Part shown: positions 19,151 through 24,705 of the stretch, in pieces
Numbering within the stretch: position 1 is the stretch's first letter
Layout: every line of letters begins with the position of its first letter
Virus record (IMG/VR): IMGVR_UViG_3300047473_000003
Span: 1 to 26,286 of that record
DNA from: a virus
Direction: 5' to 3' (one strand)
DNA length: 26,286 nucleotides
Program-made: the position numbers and the translations under genes
The notes under the pieces: model-generated
Databases searched by the model: none
Seen by the model: only the letters and a program-made list of their open reading frames with translations
Told to the model about the DNA's origin: nothing

Positions 19151-19830
19151 ACAATCTTCTAATCAACAACCCGCTCAACATCAAGAATGTGCCGGGCCAA
19201 GTCTGGGTGGGAACGGACCCGCGCAATTCGGGGCCTTTCGTCTGGTTCCTCAAGCCGGAGGATTGCTACCGCGCGGGAACGAAAATCATCATGCGGCACT
19301 ACGTCGAGGGAGACACGAAGATCCCCGACGTGATCGGCCATTGGGCCCCGCCGGCAGAGAACAACACAGACGCCTATGCCGCGGCGGTCGACAAGTTCAT
19401 GGCACAGGGAGGCAGGCCGCTCAATCTGCCCGCAGAACTCTCCACGATGCTCCACGCCATGACGATTCAGGAGCAGGGGCACTGCCCCTATGACGACAGC
19501 GTGATCTTGAATGGTATTGCGATGGCGGGTGACCTGACCGTAGACCATCACGTCGATACGCTGCTCGCGCCGGCGGTCGCGGCAACAGCCCCAAAAGCTC
19601 CCGATGGTTCCCCGGCCTCGGCACCTTGGTACACGTCCAAGGTGCAGATCGGAATGTTGGTGACGGCGGCGATCCTGGTGCTGCAAAAGGCGGGAGTCAA
19701 AATCCCGGAAAGCCTGCAATCGGAAACGACCAATTTTATTTACGACCTGTCCCCGTTCCTGCCGCTTGGCTTCGCCATAGTCAAACGGTGGGTGTCGGAA
19801 CTTCAACCATTGACCATAAGGCGGCATTGA
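19147..19830 (+). CDS. NNPxNI-type muralytic protein with C-terminal membrane segments
   Basis: Encodes 227 residues from ATG 19147, overlapping the holin candidate by ATGA. The N-terminal part has INNPLNIKN (residues 6-14), FVWFLKPEDCYRAG (31-44) and HWAPPAENNTDAY (65-77). This is the pattern NNPxNIR...F..PExGxRA...WAPPxENdTxxY of the family named after PRD1 structural protein P5-like entries and often annotated as virion-associated or lysis peptidoglycan-active protein. An Ala/Pro linker (about 140-160) leads to a hydrophobic segment (about 165-182, KVQIGMLVTAAILVLQKAG) and a second one (about 201-216). The combination of a peptidoglycan domain with a membrane tail next to a holin suggests a lysis function. 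Catalytic residues cannot be stated with certainty. Confidence 0.7.
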   Translation: MNNLLINNPLNIKNVPGQVWVGTDPRNSGPFVWFLKPEDCYRAGTKIIMRHYVEGDTKIPDVIGHWAPPAENNTDAYAAAVDKFMAQGGRPLNLPAELSTMLHAMTIQEQGHCPYDDSVILNGIAMAGDLTVDHHVDTLLAPAVAATAPKAPDGSPASAPWYTSKVQIGMLVTAAILVLQKAGVKIPESLQSETTNFIYDLSPFLPLGFAIVKRWVSELQPLTIRRH

Positions 19831-19859
19831 GCCGCGCTATTTTCACTAAGGAGATGCCC

Positions 19860-20156
19860 ATGTCCACGACCCCCAGTCCCTTCCTCGTCGCCGCCGCCCC
19901 CGCTCTGAGCGCTCAAGTAGACGCCGTGCTTGCCTTTATCCACAACTTGGGCACCGATCCCATGAAACTCCCGCTGACAGTCGGGCCGGCGGTTACCGTG
20001 CTGATCGGTCAACTCGGCCTGCAGCTCCCCGGCCTGGCCTCCGCTGAATGGGGTGTTATTCAAACGGACGCGACGACCAAGCTGTCCGGGATCAGCGCGT
20101 ACCTCAAGGGTCTGGGTGCGGCTCCTGCGGCTCCTGCTCCGGGGCTCGGTGCGTGA
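19860..20156 (+). CDS. Small protein of unknown function in the lysis block
   Basis: Encodes 98 residues. ATG 19860 is used because AAGGAG (19848-19853) lies 6 bases upstream. The in-frame ATG at 19854 is too close to it. The upstream gene ends 29 bases before, so this is one of the few genes here with its own clear ribosome binding site. The protein is Ala/Leu/Pro-rich with moderately hydrophobic helices (PFLVAAAPALSAQVDAVLAF; VGPAVTVLIGQLGLQLPG) and an Ala/Pro end. I do not recognise it. A minor virion protein or a lysis regulator are possibilities. Confidence 0.6.
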   Translation: MSTTPSPFLVAAAPALSAQVDAVLAFIHNLGTDPMKLPLTVGPAVTVLIGQLGLQLPGLASAEWGVIQTDATTKLSGISAYLKGLGAAPAAPAPGLGA

Positions 20157-20653
20157 AGGAGATCACCTGGAGGCTACAGCGTGGCCTCTCCCTAACTTCC
20201 ACGCTGATCGGTTGGTTCGGCAGGGGGTATTACAGTCACATCGACGTAGTGACCCCTACCGGCAAGTTACGGGGCTCCCGGTCAGACATCATCGCGGGTG
20301 TCGCACCGGGATACCGCGACAGACCCTACCCCTACGAAGAGGCTGCTCGCGCAACGCTGTTTACCGTCACCGTTGCGGACGATCAGCACGCAAAGTACTG
20401 GGACTTCTCCGACCGTCAGCTGGGGGTTCCTTACGACACCCACGGACTGTTCGACACCTACATCCTCGGTAGGGATTGGCGGGATGACGGGCAGTGGTGG
20501 TGCTCGGAGGAAGTCGCCGCGAATTTGGAGTATGCGGGGATCATCGACCAGCTGCCCGACAACCTCAAATCAGTCAGTCCCGGCGACTGCGCGCGGATTC
20601 TGGAGGGCCTGCGGGCGAAGGTAAGGGAGGACGCATGCGGTATCCGGTCCTGA
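20153..20653 (+). CDS. NlpC/P60-like (YiiX-type) cysteine hydrolase
   Basis: Encodes 166 residues from GTG 20153, which overlaps the previous stop as GTGA and has no better ATG. Key residues are RGYYSHIDVV (residues 24-33, His29), GVPYD (91-95) and QWWCSEEVAANLEYAG (114-129, Cys117). A His before the Cys, in a GxxSHI...WxCSE layout, is the circularly permuted NlpC/P60 (YiiX/YebB-like) papain-fold arrangement. Such proteins can cut peptide, amide or thioester bonds. Near a holin, cleavage of peptidoglycan peptides is plausible, though phage examples are often left as hypothetical. An SPGDCARIL motif (142-150) ends the fold. It overlaps the lipoprotein gene by 19 bases. Confidence 0.78.
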   Translation: MKEITWRLQRGLSLTSTLIGWFGRGYYSHIDVVTPTGKLRGSRSDIIAGVAPGYRDRPYPYEEAARATLFTVTVADDQHAKYWDFSDRQLGVPYDTHGLFDTYILGRDWRDDGQWWCSEEVAANLEYAGIIDQLPDNLKSVSPGDCARILEGLRAKVREDACGIRS

Positions 20654-20832
20654 TCTTAGCGATCCTTTCGGCAATCGCAATTCTCGGCCTCTGCGGCTGC
20701 GCCTCGACCCTCGAGCACCGGCAGACATGGGAAGTGCAACCCATCGCGGACAGCCCGCCTGCGACCTGTCCGGGGCAGCACAAGGAAGTCATCAATGACT
20801 ACGATTCAACTTTCTTCATCTTCTGCTGGTGA
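20635..20832 (+). CDS. Small lipoprotein (Rz1-like candidate)
   Basis: Encodes 65 residues from ATG 20635, with AAGGGAGG (20623-20630) 4 bases upstream, inside the hydrolase gene. Residues 1-22 form a lipoprotein signal (MRYPVLILAILSAIAILG then LCGC), with the modified cysteine most likely Cys22. The mature part of about 44 residues has PIADSPPATCPG and ends FFIFCW. As the last gene of the lysis block, it could be the outer-membrane spanin subunit. Against this, no inner-membrane spanin partner (Rz) is visible and the mature part is not markedly Pro-rich. It may instead be a small moron lipoprotein. Confidence 0.65.
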   Translation: MRYPVLILAILSAIAILGLCGCASTLEHRQTWEVQPIADSPPATCPGQHKEVINDYDSTFFIFCW

Positions 20833-20835
20833 GAA

Positions 20836-20851
20836 TGCCCCTTGCGGGGCA
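20836..20851. terminator. GC hairpin at the convergence point
   Basis: TGCCCC (20836-20841), loop TTGC and GGGGCA (20846-20851) form a perfect 6-bp stem 4 bases after the lipoprotein stop and 6 bases before the end of the opposing ORF. Position between convergent operons fits a bidirectional terminator. There is no T-run on either side, so it is weak as an intrinsic terminator. Confidence 0.4.
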
Positions 20852-20856
20852 CCCGG

Positions 20857-21033
20857 TTAGGTGAACAGCGCCAGAAACGATGCGACCGCGAGAGGCCAAA
20901 GAAAACCAATATGAATTGCGTGCAAAGTCATGCTCCTGTTGTTTCGACAGGCGCACGATAGCGCGTAGCACCAGCCCAGGATAGCGACTACTGCACGCTT
21001 TGCTTCAGTGCTTTGTTGGGGAACTATATACAT
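20857..21033 (-). CDS. Doubtful small membrane protein
   Basis: This reads as 58 residues from ATG 21033, with AAAAGGGAG just upstream; a GTG at 21048 is also in frame. Residues about 36-58 (SMTLHAIHIGFLWPLAVASF and onward) are hydrophobic and could span a membrane. Its first codons run through the 27-bp repeat, which appears to be the leftover 3' end of a different gene in another frame. The ORF may therefore be accidental. No family is recognised. Confidence 0.35.
   Translation of the reverse strand: MYIVPQQSTEAKRAVVAILGWCYALSCACRNNRSMTLHAIHIGFLWPLAVASFLALFT
20992..21018. repeat. 27-bp direct repeat, copy A (left of mom-like gene)
   Basis: This is identical to 21655-21681 over 27 bases, with mismatching bases on both sides. 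On the - strand, in the frame used by the Ala/Trp-rich gene, copy A reads N-K-A-L-K-Q-S-V-Q followed at once by TAG, i.e. a complete C-terminus. Copy B lies inside the Ala/Trp-rich gene and encodes the same residues, then continues. Confidence 0.9.
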
Positions 21034-21051
21034 GACTCCCTTTTCCACCGT

Positions 21052-21627
21052 TCATGACGCCAACCGATAGATAAACCGATGCTTCGATATCCGAGCTATG
21101 CGCTTGATCGTCACGCCAGCGGGAACATGACCCCGCCGACTGTAGCGTTTGCCGGTGTCGGCGCAGGCATAGTCAAAGCGCGGCGTCTTGCGCTCTTGGT
21201 CCGTGCGACCGTCCGCAATCCAGTTGGCAGCCTTGTAGATCGTGCCGCCGTGGCCCGCCGAAGGATCAGCATAGGAAACCAGAACGCGAACCAGCGGGCA
21301 GTTCTGCCGGATGTATTTGACGGCCTTGGCGATCAACCAGGTTTCGGCGTTCTGCGGAACCGAGTCGTCAAGCCAGAACCGGGCGAGTTCCCATGTCTCC
21401 CCGCCGTACCGCTTCGAGGTTTCGCGCGGCGGCAGCGCAAACACGACAATTCCTATAAATTGGTTCCATGCGTCTTTCTTCCTCATGCCGAGGATCAGCG
21501 TACAAACGCCGGGCCATTTGCCGATGTAGTGGCGCTTAATCATCGCGTCGCCTTCGGCGCGCCCGATGCGCTCAATCAGGCAGTCGGCGCGCCATACCTT
21601 GTCGAACACCGGACAATCAGGCTTCAC
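21052..21627 (-). CDS. Mom-like DNA modification protein (GNAT-fold)
   Basis: Encodes 191 residues from GTG 21627, which overlaps the upstream stop as GTGA. A much longer frame reading poly-glycine upstream is only a shadow of the Ala-rich gene. Motifs are IKRHYIGKWPG (residues 30-40), IGIVVFALPP (58-67), WELARFWLDD (79-88), PQNAETWLIAKAVKYI (91-106) and the strongly diagnostic SYADPSAGHGGTIYKAANW (118-136). This layout is that of the phage Mom family, whose Mu member converts adenines in phage DNA to a carbamoylmethyl derivative and so blocks host restriction enzymes. Other restriction-avoiding or RNA-acting GNAT relatives share the motif, so the exact chemistry is inferred. It is the last clear gene of the leftward operon, and 27-bp direct repeats flank it. 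Confidence 0.82.
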   Translation of the reverse strand: MKPDCPVFDKVWRADCLIERIGRAEGDAMIKRHYIGKWPGVCTLILGMRKKDAWNQFIGIVVFALPPRETSKRYGGETWELARFWLDDSVPQNAETWLIAKAVKYIRQNCPLVRVLVSYADPSAGHGGTIYKAANWIADGRTDQERKTPRFDYACADTGKRYSRRGHVPAGVTIKRIARISKHRFIYRLAS

Positions 21628-21980
21628 GTTTTGCCGCCTTCCGCGCCCGTCTCTTGCACGCTTTGCTTCAGTGCTTTGTTGACCCAATACGATACGCGCT
21701 TCGCCCTCTCCGCCGCCACCGCCGCCTCCGCCTCCGCCGCCACCGCCGCCGCCGCCGCACGCCGCGCACCCCACGCCGCAGCCGCCGCCGCCTCCGCCGC
21801 ATCCCACGCCGCCACTGCCGTGCGCTCCGCCTCCGCCGCATCCCACGCATTCCACGCATTCCACGCCGCAGCCGCTGTGCGCTCTGTAGTCATCTTGCGC
21901 CATGCGTCACCGAAGCCGTGCGCATCGGCCAACGGTTGCAGCTTCGTCAACTCATTCCACATGCTTGATAGATCGATCAT
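21624..21980 (-). CDS. Ala/Trp-rich repeat protein of unknown function
   Basis: Encodes 118 residues from ATG 21980, overlapping the tiny upstream ORF by ATGA. Residues 1-33 are ordinary (MIDLSSMWNELTKLQPLADA, then GFGDAWRKM). Residues about 34-92 are alanine-dominated with Trp at intervals (AAAAWNAWNAWDAAEAERTA; AVAAWDAAEAAAAAAWGARR), predicted as one long helix. The end has VNKALKQSVQETGAEGGKT. Similar AAWAA-type repeats occur in many phage early-region proteins of unknown role. The DNA is a low-complexity GCN repeat, which creates long false frames on both strands. Its stop overlaps the GTG start of the mom-like gene, so the two are translationally linked. Confidence 0.7.
   Translation of the reverse strand: MIDLSSMWNELTKLQPLADAHGFGDAWRKMTTERTAAAAWNAWNAWDAAEAERTAVAAWDAAEAAAAAAWGARRAAAAAVAAEAEAAVAAERAKRVSYWVNKALKQSVQETGAEGGKT
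21655..21681. repeat. 27-bp direct repeat, copy B (right of mom-like gene)
   Basis: This is the second copy of the repeat at 20992-21018, at a spacing of 663 bp. It lies within codons for NKALKQSVQ near the end of the Ala/Trp-rich gene, and the mom-like gene lies wholly between the copies. Confidence 0.9.
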
Positions 21981-22045
21981 GTCTGCTGCTCCTTCGGTGC
22001 GAGGGCGGCAATGCCGAGATAATCCGCCAATTCCGCGTCACTCAT
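21977..22045 (-). CDS. Tiny ORF (22 residues) in the accessory operon
   Basis: ATG 22045 to TGA 21977-21979 encodes MSDAELADYLGIAALAPKEQ plus QT. A strong purine-rich ribosome binding site (GGGGAGGGGAGC) directly precedes it, supplied by the repeated junction element. Its stop overlaps the ATG of the Ala/Trp-rich gene (ATGA). It may be a real small protein, the end of a decayed gene, or a leader that couples translation. Function is unknown. Confidence 0.45.
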   Translation of the reverse strand: MSDAELADYLGIAALAPKEQQT

Positions 22046-22214
22046 GCTCCCCTCCCCGGTCCTGCGGATCAAACTTCCGCTTGCCGCATTCTATGCAAAC
22101 AGCAATGGGGCCTTTGGCAGGGACGCCTAGATACGGCTCCGCAGATCGGTAAACCGGCAGCCAGTAATGGTTGCAGGGTTGGCTCGCCGTGACCTCGCCT
22201 AGCGGGTTACTCAT
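22038..22214 (-). CDS. Small zinc-ribbon-like protein
   Basis: Encodes 58 residues from ATG 22214; a GTG 6 bases upstream is less likely because GGGGAGGTGAGC then spaces poorly. The product MSNPLGEVTASQPCNHYWLP continues to a second metal-binding-like knuckle VCIECGKRK (about residues 41-49). Cys14/His16 plus the CxxC pair could bind one zinc ion. The last nine residues (PQDRGGEHE) are encoded by the repeated junction element. Such zinc-knuckle mini-proteins are common in phage early operons. The target is not known. Confidence 0.6.
   Translation of the reverse strand: MSNPLGEVTASQPCNHYWLPVYRSAEPYLGVPAKGPIAVCIECGKRKFDPQDRGGEHE
22043..22066. repeat. Gene-junction repeat, copy 3
   Basis: These 24 bases match the copies at 22212-22239 and 22576-22603, with one substitution against the 22212 copy. 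On the - strand the element encodes QDRGGEH at the end of the upstream gene and gives the next gene its GGGGAGGGGAGC-ATG start. Confidence 0.85.
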
Positions 22215-22578
22215 GCTCACCTCCCCGGTCCTGCGCTGCGCCTGCTGTCATTTCCGCGACGACCGACTGCGTTAATGCAAGCGCTTGGTGAGGCGCGCGA
22301 GCGGGGCGCTCCAGCCACTCTTTGATCTCGTCGTGCAACTGGTTCGGGCCACCGTCGCGGTACCGCTCCGGGATGGCTGCCAGCGCCGCACGCATCAGCG
22401 TCACGCCATCGTCCAGATACTTCCATGCGGCGGCTGCGGGGCTGCGCCGGTCGTCGAGCGCCGCCTCAAGCTCGGCGATGCGGGCCATCGTGCCGACCGG
22501 GCACACTTCATGCGTGCTAACGATCTTCATGGGCGGGGCCACATAGTCGTCATCGCTTAAAAATTCATCGTCAGCCAT
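22207..22578 (-). CDS. Hypothetical early protein
   Basis: Encodes 123 residues from ATG 22578, with GGGGAGGGGAGC immediately upstream. The N-terminus MADDEFLSDDDYVAPP is acidic. Residues about 30-45 (TMARIAELEAALDDRR) suggest a short coiled coil, and WKYLDDGVTLMRAALAAIPE and LHDEIKEWLERPAR indicate further helices. The C-terminus ends AAQDRGGEHE, which comes from the repeated junction element and is shared with neighbours. I recognise no family. It overlaps the zinc-ribbon gene by 8 bases. Confidence 0.6.
   Translation of the reverse strand: MADDEFLSDDDYVAPPMKIVSTHEVCPVGTMARIAELEAALDDRRSPAAAAWKYLDDGVTLMRAALAAIPERYRDGGPNQLHDEIKEWLERPARAPHQALALTQSVVAEMTAGAAQDRGGEHE
22212..22239. repeat. Gene-junction repeat, copy 2
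   Basis: These 28 bases match 22576-22603 with a single substitution. They form the end of the 123-residue gene (AAQDRGGEH) and the ribosome binding site and ATG of the zinc-ribbon gene. Confidence 0.85.
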
Positions 22579-22615
22579 GCTCCCCTCCCCGGTCCTGCGC
22601 TGCTAGTGTGCTCAT
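22571..22615 (-). CDS. Micro-ORF of 14 residues (MSTLAAQDRGGEHG)
   Basis: ATG 22615 overlaps the stop of the YbcO-like gene (ATGA), and its TGA overlaps the start of the 123-residue gene by 8 bases. Ten of its 14 residues come from the junction repeat, so it is probably the stump of a lost gene, or a coupling leader rather than a functional protein. Confidence 0.3.
   Translation of the reverse strand: MSTLAAQDRGGEHG
22576..22603. repeat. Gene-junction repeat, copy 1
   Basis: This is the reference copy of a 24-28 bp element found at three successive gene junctions (others at 22212-22239 and 22043-22066). On the - strand it contains GGGGAGGGGAGC directly before the ATG at 22578. Confidence 0.85.
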
Positions 22616-22911
22616 TTAAATACTATCCTCCCATCCTGTAAAAGCACGTAAATCGTTTCCAGCACCGCCTCGGCATGCGCGAGCCGCACCATATCGCGGC
22701 TGTGCCCGTGGCGAAAGACGCGCGCATCGACGACATCGTGGCATGGCGCGCAGGCCCAGGCGGCGAACAGATCATGCGGTTTAAGGCGCGCGCCAGCCCC
22801 CAGGCGCAGCGATCTGTAGTGGGCCGCTACCGTGGTATCGCCCCCACCATCACAGCATGGCAGACGCACCGTGCAGGGGCGACCGCGCGCGAGTTTTGTG
22901 AGTGCGCTCAC
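22612..22911 (-). CDS. YbcO/DUF1364-like putative nuclease
   Basis: Encodes 99 residues from GTG 22911, overlapping the ninB stop as GTGA. The sequence follows the DUF1364 pattern: ALTKLARGRPCTVRLPCC (residues 3-20), TTVAAHY (26-32), LKPHDLFAAWACAPCHDVVD (43-62) and a final helix. Cys13, Cys19 or Cys20, His31, Cys54, Cys57 and His58 are the likely metal and active-site residues. The E. coli prophage homologue YbcO has a HNH-like structure and is a putative DNA nuclease. Its place beside ninB, yqaJ-type and erf-type genes fits phage recombination. The start codon lies in a TGTGA-N6-TCACA palindrome. Confidence 0.82.
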   Translation of the reverse strand: MSALTKLARGRPCTVRLPCCDGGGDTTVAAHYRSLRLGAGARLKPHDLFAAWACAPCHDVVDARVFRHGHSRDMVRLAHAEAVLETIYVLLQDGRIVFK

Positions 22912-22912
22912 A
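22897..22912. promoter_or_regulatory. TGTGA-N6-TCACA palindrome at a gene junction, copy 1
   Basis: TGTGA (22897-22901), six bases GTGCGC, then TCACA (22908-22912) is a perfect inverted repeat with the CRP-type core spacing. It covers the stop of ninB and the start of the YbcO-like gene. Since both are coding, the symmetry may be coincidental. Confidence 0.35.
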
Positions 22913-23309
22913 GTTCCCCCGGCACATTGATAGCAACCCCGCGCTGCGCCATGAAGCGCAGGACAAACTCCACGTGATCTGAAAACTCCATCTTCGTCAG
23001 CTTCGACGACCGGCGAAGCGGTCGCAATTTGCGCTTGCCGAAAATGTCGACCGTCTCAGCGCCGTAGTGCTCCATCAAAAAGAAGTCGTGCAGTTCTGAT
23101 GACTCCCATCCCCCCATCGCTTCGCCGCCGCGCTTGATAATCTCGTCATAGATCGCCCACAGCAGGGCGTTCTGCGACAAAGAGCGTTTTTGCTTGTGCT
23201 CCTCGACCGTGACCTTGTACGGCCTGTCCTGCGGCAGGGACGATAAAAAAAGGCCGGCGCGGGCAATGACGCGCTCTCGTCCGCCGGCCGGGAGGATGAA
23301 CGTTTCCAT
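22908..23309 (-). CDS. ninB: NinB-like recombination protein
   Basis: Encodes 133 residues from ATG 23309, overlapping the exonuclease stop (TAATG). Residues 31-75 contain YKVTVEEHKQKRSLSQNALLW in pieces (KRSLSQNALLW, 41-51), then AIYDEI, GGWESSELHDFF. The RSxxQNxxxW motif and the following helix with LHDFF identify the NinB family (lambda Orf, 146 residues), which binds SSB and DNA and can replace RecFOR functions in phage recombination. The rest (VDIFGKRKLRPLRRSS, SDHVEFVLRFMAQRGV) fits. It lies with an exonuclease and an annealing protein, the expected functional partners. Confidence 0.85.
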   Translation of the reverse strand: METFILPAGGRERVIARAGLFLSSLPQDRPYKVTVEEHKQKRSLSQNALLWAIYDEIIKRGGEAMGGWESSELHDFFLMEHYGAETVDIFGKRKLRPLRRSSKLTKMEFSDHVEFVLRFMAQRGVAINVPGEL

Positions 23310-23953
23310 TACGGTAGCTTCGCCATCTCGCGCAGCGCCTCGACCTCGCGATCCAGTTCCAACAGAAAACCCGCCAGCGCGACCCGATACTCCGGGATTG
23401 GCAATTCTTCCCGCGTCACCCGCTGGACGAACAGCCTCAACCCCCCAGGCAGGCGCGGATCATAGCTCGCAAAGTCGCACCATTGCGCGCCCGACACCAG
23501 CATGTTGTGCGTCAGTTGCGGGATGTAATCGGTGGGGATCTTCCCGGCCCACAAGTACGTCAAATGCGTGGACGTTTTCGGGCATTTCAGTTCGATGATC
23601 CCCTCGAAATCGTCCACGCTACCGTCAAGGGAACAGCCGGCCCGGTGCTCATCGGCGGACAGAAAGCCAGTTTCTGTGACGACATTCCCCGTATGCGCCT
23701 CGTATGCCGCCCGCGCAAACGGCTCCTGCTGCACCCCCCACTCCATCGCGGCGTTGCTGTACGTGTTCTCTGTCGGCACGCCGGTCAGGATTTCGCAGGC
23801 AAGCTCCAGCCGGTAGTCGCGGCGCTTGACTGACTCAGCGCCCCCCTTGCCGGCGGCCTGGATACAGTCGGCGCGGGAGCCGGTCACACGACCGGCGCGG
23901 GCGAGAAACCATTCGGGCGAACGCTGCGGAGCGTCAATAATGGTGAATTTCAT
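23309..23953 (-). CDS. YqaJ-type viral recombinase exonuclease
   Basis: Encodes 214 residues from ATG 23953, with GGAGGGG 8 bases upstream; a TTG 15 bases earlier is less likely. Motifs run in order: RSPEWFLARAGRVTGS (residues 11-26), EWGVQQEPFARAAYE (71-85, Glu77), CSLDGSVDDFEGIIELKCPK (107-126, Asp110, Glu121, Lys123) and YIPQLTHNMLVSG (143-155). These are the metal-binding and catalytic positions of the lambda-exonuclease/YqaJ PD-(D/E)XK fold. The enzyme degrades one strand of a DNA end to expose the strand bound by the neighbouring Erf-type protein, which lies 2 bases upstream, a standard phage recombination pair. Confidence 0.9.
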   Translation of the reverse strand: MKFTIIDAPQRSPEWFLARAGRVTGSRADCIQAAGKGGAESVKRRDYRLELACEILTGVPTENTYSNAAMEWGVQQEPFARAAYEAHTGNVVTETGFLSADEHRAGCSLDGSVDDFEGIIELKCPKTSTHLTYLWAGKIPTDYIPQLTHNMLVSGAQWCDFASYDPRLPGGLRLFVQRVTREELPIPEYRVALAGFLLELDREVEALREMAKLP

Positions 23954-23955
23954 GA

Positions 23956-24705
23956 TTAGCCCCTCCAACCGGGTTCGCAGTCGTACACGGGTTCCGCAGC
24001 CTTGCGGGCCTCAGCCTTGCGGGCCTCAGCCTTGCGGGCCTTCGTGTTCGCGCCCGCAATTGCCTTGATCGTGTCCCATTTCGCCTTGTACGGCCCGGTG
24101 ATGAGCGCCCGCGTTTCCTCCGACACTTCCTCTTTCATGAAGCGCGTAACTTCCGCATTGCCAATCGCCGCCGCATCCGACAGAGCAGTCCAGCAGTCTT
24201 CAGGGACGGTCTGCGGAGCGACATCGTGCGTCGTCGCGTCGGCGTCGTCGGAGCCCTGAGTGGGGATGCAGAAAACTTGCATGCAGGCGTATTTGAACGC
24301 AGCACTCATCGCCTTGTTCGTTGCCTTGTCCGCTGAGTCCATTGCTTCGCCGACGACGGCGATGGTGTGCTTGCTGCCGTCCAGCGCGCAGACGATATCG
24401 AACTCCATATCAAGGACCACGTAGAACAGCACGCCGCCCTTCTGGGTTGTGCGCTCCGTAACCTCCCGCTTGAGCACGCGCGGCAGAATGCACAAGCCGT
24501 TGTTGGCGAGGGCGGCATTGAGCGCATTGTAAACGTCATCGATGCCGCGAAATTTGTAGCCCTGCTGCTCGTTTTTCCGATCCTTGCTGATGCCCTCTCG
24601 TCCCACCAGTCGCATCACCCCCGCGATGGCGCTGTAAACCTGCGGGGCGCTGTGCTCTATCGGTTCCGGTCCCGCGTTGACGGGCCATTTCTCAGCGGCG
24701 CTCAT
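23956..24705 (-). CDS. erf: ERF-superfamily single-strand annealing protein
   Basis: Encodes 249 residues from ATG 24705, which overlaps the stop of the 58-residue gene (ATGA). PQVYSAIAGVMRLVG (residues 21-35), YKFRGIDDVYNALNAALANN (50-69) and GEAMDSADKATNKAMSAAF (119-137) followed by KYACMQVFCIPT (138-149) are the diagnostic ERF motifs, as in P22 Erf (204 residues). The protein anneals complementary strands during phage recombination and acts with the adjacent exonuclease. The C-terminal tail is variable, with a basic repeat of KAEAR units (residues 222-236) encoded by a 15-base tandem repeat, likely a flexible linker to the conserved acidic end. Confidence 0.9.
   Translation of the reverse strand: MSAAEKWPVNAGPEPIEHSAPQVYSAIAGVMRLVGREGISKDRKNEQQGYKFRGIDDVYNALNAALANNGLCILPRVLKREVTERTTQKGGVLFYVVLDMEFDIVCALDGSKHTIAVVGEAMDSADKATNKAMSAAFKYACMQVFCIPTQGSDDADATTHDVAPQTVPEDCWTALSDAAAIGNAEVTRFMKEEVSEETRALITGPYKAKWDTIKAIAGANTKARKAEARKAEARKAAEPVYDCEPGWRG
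24000..24044. repeat. Short tandem repeat inside erf
   Basis: Three imperfect units of 15 bases (GCCTTGCGGGCCTCA type) encode the KAEAR/KAEAR/KA tract near the C-terminus of the annealing protein. Copy number could vary by slippage without breaking the frame. Confidence 0.7.

Noticed and set aside
20836-20851. Strong intrinsic terminator
   Set aside because: The stem is perfect but only 6 bp, with no T-tract on either strand. It is kept as a weak terminator candidate only.
21628-21903. Poly-glycine/cysteine N-terminal extension of the mom-like protein
   Set aside because: This frame is a shadow of the GC-rich alanine codons of the Ala/Trp-rich gene. The GTG at 21627 gives a normal family-length protein.
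21079-22152. Long + strand frame of 357 residues across the mom-like and Ala-rich genes
   Set aside because: It is antisense to well-supported genes, rich in Arg/Ala/Ser, and has no recognisable domain.
22038-22214. Com-like translational activator of the mom-like gene
   Set aside because: It is a short zinc-knuckle protein in the same operon, as in Mu, but its Cys/His spacing (CxH...CxxC) differs from Mu Com and two ORFs separate it from the mom-like gene.
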